From contig CM056391.1 in the NCBI GenBank assembly GCA_029718625.1, positions 26,266,281-26,330,280 of the forward strand: DNA of 64,000 nt, read 5' to 3'. Under the pieces are notes generated by a model. It had not been told where the DNA came from and did not search any database. It was given only the letters and a program-made list of their open reading frames with translations. Positions 56,005 through 64,000 of the stretch are shown piece by piece. Every line of letters begins with the position of its first letter. Position 1 is the stretch's first letter. Position numbers and translations under genes: made by a program. Source of the stretch: Synaphobranchus kaupii. Lineage: Eukaryota; Chordata; Actinopteri; Anguilliformes; Synaphobranchidae.

Positions 56005-58875
56005 TTGTTTGGTTTTCTTACTGAGAAACCTGGCGTTTGTGCTTCAACCCTGTCCTCTTATAAGGAACTTTCAGTGGTGGGTGGACTATGGAACTGCCGG
56101 TCAGCCGTCCAGAAAGCCGACTTCATCACTGCCTACGCAAAGATGAAGTCCCTCCACTTCCTGGCTCTCACTGAGACCTGGATCACCCCAGATAACACGG
56201 CCACTCCAGCTGCTCTTTCTGATGGCTACTCCTTTTCGCACACCCCCAGGGCCTCTGGCCGAGGCGGGGGCACTGGTTTGCTAATATCTCAGTCCTGGAA
56301 ATTCTCCACGCCCTCTTTACACAGCCTAAACATCTCCTCCTTTGAGTTTCATGCAATCACTGTAACTCACCCGTCTAAACTCAACATTGTTGTTCTCTAC
56401 CGCCCTCCAGGTCCACTCAGCGCTTTCCTGGATGAACTGGACACTCTCCTGAGCTCCTTCCCTGAGGATGGTACCCCTATAATTCTACTGGGTGACTTCA
56501 ACCACCAGCCAGAGAGCTCCCAGTCATCCAGTGTTGCCTCACTCCTCCAGTCCCTCGCCCTCACCCAGTCCCCATCGCCCGCCACCCACAAGGCTGGTAA
56601 CCAACTAGACCTTGTATTCACCAGGAGCTGCGCCACGTCTGATCTCACGGTGACTCCGCTCCATGTATCGGACCATTTCTTTATTTCATTCTCTCTCTCC
56701 TACCCACTCTCCCGCATCTCCCCTAACAACCTACCCCCTGTAACTTTCAGGAGAAATCTCCGCACTCTCTCACACTCCTCTCTCTCTACCTCTGCTCTCT
56801 CTGTACTTCCTCCTCCTGCATCTTTTGTTAATTTACCTATTGAAGTTGCCACCTCCACCTTTAACTCCTGCCTCTCTCAGTCTCTCGATTCACTATGTCC
56901 TCTCGTCTCCAAACCGGCCCGATCATCACCCCCCTGCCCGTGGCTGACGGATTCTCTCCGATCCAGCAGAACCACGCTGCGAGCTGCCGAGAGAAAGTGG
57001 AGGAAATCCAGATCCCCAGATGATCTGGCCTCGTATCACACTCTGCTGGCAGCCTTCACATCAGCAACCACGTCTGCTAAGGCAACATTTTACCAGTCAA
57101 AAATTAATGCATGCATGTCTAACCCCCGTAAACTCTTTTCCACCTTCTCTTCCCTGCTGATCCCTCCTCCACCCCCCTCACCCTCTTCCCTCTCTGCCGA
57201 TGACTTCCTGATCCACTTTGAGGAGAAGGTAGCCGTGATCCGAAACTCCTTCACACATCCGGTGACTCCTCATATGCCCCATAATGAACCCACCGCTACA
57301 TTTTCGTCCTTTAAGACTCTGGAGGACACAGATGTACTCCAACTTGTAACGCGCCAGCGTGCAACCACCTGCCCTTTGGACCCCATCCCGTCGGCAGTCC
57401 TCCAGTCTATATCCGGTGAGGTCCTTCCATATCTTTCTTCCATTTTCAACACCTCCTTATCCTGTGGCTATGTTCCTGCTGTTTTTAAAACTGCCCGTGT
57501 TACCCCACTCCTTAAAAAACCTAGCTTAGACCCCTCTGATGTTAGAAACTATCGTCCTGTGTCTCTCCTGCCCTTCCTGTCCAAAGCCCTTGAACGAGCT
57601 GCCCTTAACCAACTGTCAGTTTTTCTCCACCAGAACAACCTGCTCGACCCTCATCAGTCCGGCTTCAGAACCGGGCATTCCACTGAAACTGCCCTCCTGG
57701 CTGTGACTGAGGCACTCGCCACTGCCAGAGCCTCCTCCCTCTCCTCTGTTCTGATTCTCCTTGACCTGTCTGCAGCTTTTGACACGGTCAACCACAAACT
57801 CCTGATCTCCACACTAGCTGAGATGGGCATCTCTGGAACTGCCCTCTCTTGGTTTACATCCTATCTCACTGATAGATCCTACCAAGTCTCCTGGAAGGGC
57901 TCTGTCTCTGCACCTCATCCACTCCTTACAGGAGTCCCGCAGGGATCTGTACTGGGTCCTCTGTTGTTCTCCATTTATACTAAGTCTCTTGGTTTGGTCA
58001 TTAACTCACATGGCTTCTCTTACCATAGCTATGCTGATGACACTCAACTCTTCCTCTCTTTCCCTCCCTCTGCCCCACAGGTAAATGAAAGGATATCTGC
58101 TTGCCTGGCTGACATCTCTGAGTGGATGTCTAGCCATCACCTGAAGCTCAACCTCGACAAGACCGAGCTGCTCTTCATGCCATACAAGACCTCCCCGCTC
58201 CTAGACCTGTCCATCACCGTCGACGGAACCGTGGTGACCGCCTCCCGCTCTGCAAGGAACCTGGGGGTGGTCCTGGATGATCAGCTGGACTTCAAAGAAC
58301 ACATCAGGGCGACGGCACGGTCCTGCAGGTTCCTCCTGTACAACATCAGGAGGATTCGACCGTACCTGACCACCTACTCCACCCAGCTTCTTGTCCAGAC
58401 CATGGTCACCTCACGCCTGGACTACTGCAACTCCCTTCTCGCAAGCCTACCAGCCTGCGCCATTCTGCCCCTACAACTGGTCCAGAATGCGGCTGCCCGG
58501 CTTGTGTTCAACCTCCCGAAGTTTTCGCACGTCACCCCCCTGCTGAGGTCACTCCACTGGCTGCCGGTCGTGGCCAGGATCAGGTTCAAAGTTCTGACCC
58601 TGGCCTACACTGCAGCCAAAAGGTCAGGCCCCTCCTGCCTACAGGACTTAATCCAGCACTACGCTCCTGCTCGACCACTTCGCTCTGCTGCTGCAGGGCG
58701 ACTTGCACTTCCCCCCCTCCGTGTTAAAGGCTCCCGCTCATCCCGACTGCGGAGCTTTTCCACCCTAGCTCCCCAGTGGTGGAATGAACTCCCCACTCTG
58801 CTGCGCTCAGCTGAAACACTGTCTGTTTTTCGGCGTGGTCTGAAAACGCACTTTTTCAGACTCCACCTCGACTAA
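56005..58875 (+). CDS. L2-clade LINE endonuclease-reverse transcriptase, intact frame
   Basis: 956 residues without a stop. The APE-type endonuclease shows LALTETW (E57), LYRPPGP (131-137), GDFN (D164, N166) and SDHF (D223, H224). The reverse transcriptase shows LLDLSAAFD (D588, D594), TGVPQGSVLGPLLF (643-656) and SYADDTQLF (Asp 679 and 680), followed by KLNLDKTELL and the C-terminal WWNELPTLLRSAE segment. It nicks target DNA and copies its RNA there by target-primed reverse transcription. L2 similarity starts near residue 24 (VVGGLWNCRSA); the first 20 or so residues probably come from the surrounding LTR, so the natural start is likely lost through 5' truncation. All catalytic residues I can check are present. 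Confidence 0.9.
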   Translation: MFGFLTEKPGVCASTLSSYKELSVVGGLWNCRSAVQKADFITAYAKMKSLHFLALTETWITPDNTATPAALSDGYSFSHTPRASGRGGGTGLLISQSWKFSTPSLHSLNISSFEFHAITVTHPSKLNIVVLYRPPGPLSAFLDELDTLLSSFPEDGTPIILLGDFNHQPESSQSSSVASLLQSLALTQSPSPATHKAGNQLDLVFTRSCATSDLTVTPLHVSDHFFISFSLSYPLSRISPNNLPPVTFRRNLRTLSHSSLSTSALSVLPPPASFVNLPIEVATSTFNSCLSQSLDSLCPLVSKPARSSPPCPWLTDSLRSSRTTLRAAERKWRKSRSPDDLASYHTLLAAFTSATTSAKATFYQSKINACMSNPRKLFSTFSSLLIPPPPPSPSSLSADDFLIHFEEKVAVIRNSFTHPVTPHMPHNEPTATFSSFKTLEDTDVLQLVTRQRATTCPLDPIPSAVLQSISGEVLPYLSSIFNTSLSCGYVPAVFKTARVTPLLKKPSLDPSDVRNYRPVSLLPFLSKALERAALNQLSVFLHQNNLLDPHQSGFRTGHSTETALLAVTEALATARASSLSSVLILLDLSAAFDTVNHKLLISTLAEMGISGTALSWFTSYLTDRSYQVSWKGSVSAPHPLLTGVPQGSVLGPLLFSIYTKSLGLVINSHGFSYHSYADDTQLFLSFPPSAPQVNERISACLADISEWMSSHHLKLNLDKTELLFMPYKTSPLLDLSITVDGTVVTASRSARNLGVVLDDQLDFKEHIRATARSCRFLLYNIRRIRPYLTTYSTQLLVQTMVTSRLDYCNSLLASLPACAILPLQLVQNAAARLVFNLPKFSHVTPLLRSLHWLPVVARIRFKVLTLAYTAAKRSGPSCLQDLIQHYAPARPLRSAAAGRLALPPLRVKGSRSSRLRSFSTLAPQWWNELPTLLRSAETLSVFRRGLKTHFFRLHLD

Positions 58876-59142
58876 AATTATACCTATAGGGCCATTATAT
58901 AGTATTCGCTTCCTGTTTTCTATTTAACTTGTGTTTTTTTTTGGTTCTTCTATAGTTCAGAATGCATAGCTGACTGTGTGTACTTCTCATGTTTATTACT
59001 AGGGATAGCTCCTACGCTGTGAGAGAGCTGTGCTTTATCGGATTTGCTTTGTAGTCGGGTCAATGACCTTCAATATGCACTTACTGTACGTCGCTTTGGA
59101 TAAAAGCGTCTGCCAAGTGATTGTAATGTAATGTAATGTAAT
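58876..59142 (+). repeat. L2 3' UTR and (TGTAA)n tail
   Basis: The 3' UTR ends ACTGTACGTCGCTTTGGATA, then AAAGCGTCTGCCAAGTGATTG and four to five TGTAA units. The 3' stem-like GCTTTGGATAAAAGC is the probable RT recognition site, and the microsatellite tail is typical for L2. Confidence 0.85.
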
Positions 59143-59334
59143 GTACTCATTTTGCGTGTGACAATGAGCCGGTTAGTAGCTTCGGTACATTTGTTCCCTG
59201 TTTTGTCTCCTTCTTGTGGACTACGTTTCCCCTTTGTTGTGAGTCAGGGTTTTTTATCTATATAGAGAGGCAGGGCGTGTATTTTCTACTAGGCTAGCAT
59301 TAGTCATTGAGCTGGTAAATGTCCGGAACAGCTG

Positions 59335-60180
59335 TTCTGTTCGTCCTTTGGTACATGTCTTCCTATAGGGAGACTGGGCGATTTTGTTCAGACAGTTGTT
59401 CTGTTCGTCCTTCGGTACCTGTCTCCGTGCATGGAGACTGGGCGATTTTGTTCGGAACTGTAGTTACATTACATTACTTTACATTACATTCATTTAGCAG
59501 ACGCTTTTATCCAAAGCGACGTACAATAAGTGCATACAGAGACATCATCAAGATCACTACAGAACAGACAAGACAAAGCACATCTTTCCCATAATGTAGC
59601 AGCTATCCCTAGTAATGAACGTTGACTGTAGTTCACAGTAAACTGTGGGTAAATCAGCTATACTACACTTCTATTCTAAATACTATTATAAACTATAACA
59701 AACAGACAGGAAAAACACAGGGAACTAGTAAACACAGGTTAGAATATCAGTCAAGGTGGAGTCTGAAGAGGTGTGTCTTCAGGCCTCGACAGAATGCAGG
59801 CAGGGTTCGAGTAGAACGTAGGGGAATGGGAAGTTAATTCCACCACTGAGGAGCTAAGGTGGAAAAGCTCCGCAGTCGGGATGAGCGAGAGCCGTTGACA
59901 CGGAGGGGGGGAAGTGCGAGTCGCCCTGCTGTAGAAGAGCGAAGTGGTCGAGCAGGAACATAGTTCTGGATTAAGTCCTGCAGGTAGTTCTGTTCGTCCT
60001 TCGGTACATGTCTTCCTATAGGGAGACTGGGCGATTTTGTTCAGACAGTTGTTCTGTTCGTCCTTCGGTACCTGTCTCTGTGCATGGAGACTGGGCGATT
60101 TTGTTCAGAACTGTAGTTCTGTTCGTCCTTCGGGTACGGCTCTCCTCATAGGGAGTCTGTGTGCGTATGACTGCGAGTCT
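59335..60180 (+). repeat. 64-65-bp tandem array in LTR D, split by an L2 fragment
   Basis: Units start TTCTGTTCGTCCTT at 59335, 59399, 59988, 60052 and 60117, the last diverging. Alternate units are more alike (GTACATGTCTTCCTATAG against GTACCTGTCTC.GTGCATGG), giving a 129-bp higher-order unit. Each ends GGGCGATTTTGTTC. Confidence 0.85.
59464..59983 (-). mobile_element. 5'-truncated L2 copy with 4-bp target duplication
   Basis: Reverse orientation: it opens with TTACATTACATTACTTTACA (inverse of the TGTAA tail) and CAGACGCTTTTATCCAAAGC, and ends at CTGCAGG after sequence matching the C-terminal coding part of the L2 at 58660-58870 (for example CCACCACTGAGGAGC and GTCCTGCAGG). GTAG flanks both sides (59460-59463; 59984-59987), and the 64-bp array is continuous when it is removed. 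Confidence 0.88.
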
Positions 60181-60805
60181 ATGAAAATAGCCTTGGAACG
60201 TTAGATCTCTGTTCCTTTCGCCTTCTCTTTACCTTTCCCTTTATTGAGATGTAGGGCCATTATTTTTCGCATGTCTTGCATTTGGCACACGGTTAGGACA
60301 CGGTAGGTAACTACACGGTTGGCAACTCGGTAGGTTAGGACACGGAGACTGTTTCCCTTTAATTCCTGCAGCAAGCAGTACACTCCGTTTTAGAGCTAGG
60401 GAGTTATTTTTCGCTTGTCGCATTCTCCCTTTTAATTAGCTCTAATTTAGGTTCCTTTGTTTGTTACCTACGAGGCAGCTCCTCTCATTTCACGTTGCAT
60501 CTCGTTTGTTCAGTTTTTTATACGTTTGAGTATTCAGTGTTCTTTAGCTCGATGTGTTTTCCGAGCTTCAGATTCTTTGCTTTCGTGTGACGTTCGCCCG
60601 GTTGTATGGGTTGTTTTTAGTTACGCCCCTTTTTCCTAGTTCCATCATTTCCCTCCAGTCGAGAGTCGGAACTAGGTTATTTGCGTTTGCCCTTATATTT
60701 CCTTATATACGGGGTCTCTCCATCTCAGTGGCCTTAGTGCTTAAAGAATCCCCTTGCTGCGTTTGGTCCCTCGAACCTCACACGTCACGCCCCCATTACA
60801 GTATT

Positions 60806-63800
60806 ATAATAATAATAAGTAAATTATTAAGTAACACTGTTTTAGATGTAGCAAACCTAGCTAACGTTAGCTAACATAGCAACATTTAATTTATTGCCTT
60901 ATATGACAGCCTCCATATAAGGCAATTCATGGGCGTGGATTTATGATAATCACAAAATAATGCGCTTCGTACATGAATATGAAAAAATCTTCCTTTCCCA
61001 CACGGTTTTATGAATCCGGCGTAAATTTTTTGTACCAGCTTGTTTCGTACATAAATGTACGTGCATATTTAGAAACGCTTCATAAATAGGGCCCAATGTG
61101 TGAAAAATAATTGCAGTGATCCCTGAAATAGGCCAAATACATAAAAAACAAAAGACATATGATTTATGATAAAATATTGTTAACAGTATAATTCCAAAAA
61201 TGGCCTCAAAATTAACAAATTTGAATCGTACAACCCTAGCTGGTGGCCAGTTAATGAACTGTCATATCGTGATAGAATGTGATTTAAAACATAAAGCAAA
61301 TGCATACACCGTTCAACATAAGCACCACATTTCTCTCCCAAGATTTTATTACCCACATTCTGCTATAAATCAAAATGAAGGTTTGTACTTTAACGAATCA
61401 CAGCAGGAAGCACCAAATTTGAGTGGGGCAGATGGAAATGGTCTTACATCATGTAGAAATAGCAATGCATCATGTGGCGATGAATAATGAATCTCTTTTT
61501 AAATGTATCAACTCCTAAATGTTTTGCACTTTTCTTTGACTGTCTCACTAAGGTTGCCTGGGAATTAAGTAGCTATTGATCAGGGTCGAGGAGTTTCCCC
61601 TGGAGCTAGGCCACTTGTCACATCCCTCGCCCTACAGAGCACCCACCTTCAGCTCCACATGCATCTGTCTTCAGGGACCCACACAGGCACTGATGGATCA
61701 CCCAGCCAATTCTACTTATCTCTGTGAGATGCCAGATCTGATTTGAGGGAATTAAGCTGGAGAAGATTTATGTCCTGTAGGCCAGGCTGCCAGTTCGGAA
61801 CCCGCTCACATGAGCACGAACATCCTCCACCTTCCAGAACGTGCTATGGTGTGGGTGTGTTCGTTTGTTTGTGTCTCTGTGTGTGTGTGGGTGTGTGTTC
61901 TCAAGTGTGAGACTCCATGAACAATCAAAGAGTTGGGAAGAAACCAAGTCAAACTACTGTCTGCAGTAGGGCATAGTCATATGTATAATCGGATGTTAAA
62001 ATCCCAGTATTCAAGTATTTAGTGTTTACTAGACATGAGTGATGTAAACACCTTATTCTGAAAATCAATATTAACTTACCACTAAGTTACCACAGTTCCA
62101 GGATAATATGGGGGCGTCGTTTATCAAACCCTTACTGTAAAAGCTGGATATAACAAAGCCATTATCATGGTTATACAATTTCATTAATTGGTGTTACTTT
62201 TAGAAGAGATTTTCTGTAATTCTTTTATTTTTTTAAGGTTGTATTAATTTAAGACGGAACATATTACGAGTGCAAACCCTTGTTGATTCTTAAATTGCAT
62301 CAGACCTGACAGCTGCAGAGCAGCAGTAATATGAATGCCATTATAAACATGAAAACAGACCTAAAAGAAGAGAAAGACTTGTGATATTATGCTGATGGGA
62401 TTTTCTATTTCTAGGCTTCACTTGTCTTTCTCTACCTTCAGTAGAGACTAAAGAATTAATGCTACACCGCAACACAGTGAGTGCAAAGCATTGTTTTGTT
62501 ATGCTTGCAGAGCATAGCAGTCTACATCTAAAATTATTTTATTCTTAAGTAGGAGTTGGACTTTGGACTGAAGAAATGTTTAAAGATCTTATTTTACAAA
62601 TGTACGTATGTATCATGTATGGAGATAATATTCATAAAACCTGTCTCTGGTGATTAGTCAGTGCCTTCCTCATAAATTATTAGAATGTATATCATTGTTG
62701 AATAATTCACATGTTCTGTGATTGACATCAGATGTATATCACACTGCAGAAAATGAGCTGACCAGATACTAGTCCAATATTCTATTTGGACTCTTAATTT
62801 AGCTGAATCAATTGTACATGTGTTTTGCAGCGCCAACTTAATGGGAAATTGATCTGAAACCAAGGGCACACTTTTTCCTGTAACAACTCTCAAGGCAACA
62901 CATGATGGTTTTTTGTTTTTTTCTTCCCTGAAGTATTAATTGAGGCAGGGCTCATTTCCCATGTGCTTCTTAGAAGATTAATAAACAAAAATCATAAACA
63001 CTGAAGGTAATGCATTTTCTCTGAGCACCTTGATCTCCACAGATGACAGCAGAACACTTGCACTGACTGGACAGTCAAGTCCAGTGTGGCATTGTGTTTG
63101 GTGTTTATTTGCATCTATAAAAGTTCCCCACACAGTGAAACAGATATAATTAGAAACAGTGGCTTGGCAAAGCTCCACAAATAATCCTGAACACTGCCCA
63201 CACTCGTATTCCAGTTCTTCTCCAGTGCAGTCAAAGCAACGGACCTGAAGGTGATTGATTTATCTTATTTTTTTCACCATTTCTAACAGATGGTTTCCTT
63301 TAGAGTCATGGGGGTGATTCACCTCAAACATCATCATGTGTAGCACCCAGCTGGGTGATGTGAGGCACTCATTTTGCACCAGAATGGGTGGCATGTATTC
63401 AGCTGCGGAATAGAGAAGGGATATATGATGCTGTCCATAGTGTAGCCATCCAGGATTGGTATGTGATACCATTAATTTTATAGCACTTTGAGATATGAAA
63501 AGAACTTTAAAAATGAAATGTATGGTTATTATTATCACACTGACAAGTGAAAATGAGAAAAATAGCTTCTAGCCCTCTCTGCAACTGGCAAAACTATTCA
63601 AATAATGAAAATGTAATTTATAATGAAAATGTATTATAATGATGTATTATAAATATGATATTATTAAATAAACTTCATATATAGTGTATATATTATTATA
63701 ATTATTTTGGACCCAAGCTTTTTTTTTAATTTTTTTATTGTCTTTCTTAATTTCTGTTAAACATTTGCACACCCATAAATTAGTTATATCTAATCTGGCC

Positions 63801-63940
63801 CCGATTGGCCAATGACTGAATGATAATTATAACAAAAAAAGAATGGTCTGTTACCTTTTGTTGCATTTGGTGAGATACAAGCTTGTGTGCAAGCTGGCAT
63901 TAAAGGGGCATTATGAGCTCAGTAACACCATTGTTGTCTT
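60806..63940. other. Unique DNA, no gene; possible conserved and degraded repeat segments
   Basis: No exon was recognised in 3.1 kb. The blocks 61200-61800 and 62230-63260 are free of repeat signatures and could be conserved non-coding DNA. 63290-63535 ends in TAGCACTTTGAGATATGAAA ... TATTATTATC, which recalls an old SINE/LINE 3' end. A GT-rich run lies at 61855-61905. Confidence 0.35.
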
Positions 63941-63950
63941 GTCATTTCAG

Positions 63951-64000
63951 ACACCCTTAGTAACTGAAAGTCTGATACTGCAACATGAGTGGACGAGGGA
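63951..64000 (+). CDS. Candidate exon start, N-terminus MSGRG, cut by the window edge
   Basis: TTGTTGTCTTGTCATTTCAG ending at 63950 is a good splice acceptor with a pyrimidine-rich run. It is followed by 34 bases and an ATG at 63985 with A at -3, then AGT GGA CGA GGG: M-S-G-R-G. This is the start of histones H4 and H2A, though five residues can occur by chance. Those histone genes are usually intronless, so an acceptor in the 5' UTR would point to a replication-independent variant or to another gene. Only 16 coding bases are visible. Confidence 0.25.

Larger units (their letters stand above)
55574..60800 (+). mobile_element. Solo LTR, family D, interrupted by two L2 insertions
   Basis: It begins TGTCATGGTTTTGACCC and ends CACGCCCCCATTACA, flanked by the 5-bp duplication GTATT (55569-55573 and 60801-60805). 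Inside are an L2 LINE (about 56045-59142) and a minus-strand L2 fragment (59464-59983). Without them the LTR would be about 1.6 kb. It holds diverged tandem repeats of about 100 bp (GCTCGTAGAAGTAT at 55882 and 55982) and a 64-65-bp array. GAGCTAAATAAGCC at 55717 is a possible promoter word. No internal retroelement genes are present. Confidence 0.78.

Overview
The window looks like a repeat-dense, gene-poor stretch of a teleost fish chromosome. The sequence shows several distinct Tc1/mariner elements with TA flanks, L2-clade LINEs with the ATTACATT-type tail, Ty3/gypsy elements with chromodomains, hAT relics, a SINE and several foldback MITEs, in AT-rich non-coding DNA. This mixture is typical of ray-finned fishes; I cannot name the species. 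I find no complete host gene. Two possible host exons sit at the extreme ends: an acidic exon with a splice donor (217-366) and a start codon reading MSGRG behind a splice acceptor (63951-64000).

Layout. 0-8.3 kb: orphan exon, LTR remnant, TTAA foldback element (1970-2667), decayed minus-strand LINE (2936-6221), a Tc1 copy (6224-7433) and a SINE with 14-bp target duplications (7936-8254). 8.3-14.8 kb: mostly unique DNA with one MITE (11154-11586). 14.8-18 kb: broken gypsy element containing a 500-N gap, fused to an inverted LTR fragment. 19.5-24.5 kb: a Tc1 element (20076-24500) carrying a tandem duplication and a solo LTR (20920-23368), which itself carries a second solo LTR (21245-22300). 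24.6-28.7 kb: Tc1 pieces, a long hairpin, a TTAA foldback element and a Tc1 deletion derivative. 32.0-38.85 kb: an unclassified repeat interrupted by a complete gypsy element (32395-38754) with matched LTRs, target duplications and one open 1090-residue frame that lacks the integrase core. 44.7-46.9 kb: a DD37E Tc1-like element with a nearly complete transposase, interrupted by a foldback MITE. 50.2-50.9 kb: solo LTR. 53.9-55.3 kb: hAT relics and a hAT MITE. 55.57-60.80 kb: a solo LTR interrupted by an L2 LINE with a 956-residue open frame and by a second L2 fragment. 60.8-64 kb: unique DNA.

The genes present are mobile-element genes, each acting for its own element. The insertions can be ordered in time: LTR within LTR within Tc1; gypsy within an older repeat; MITE within Tc1; L2 within LTR. 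Stretches between the repeats (for example 13.5-14.4, 40.6-41.9, 51.7-52.5 and 61.2-63.3 kb) look like unique intergenic or intronic DNA that could hold regulatory elements, but this cannot be tested from sequence alone.
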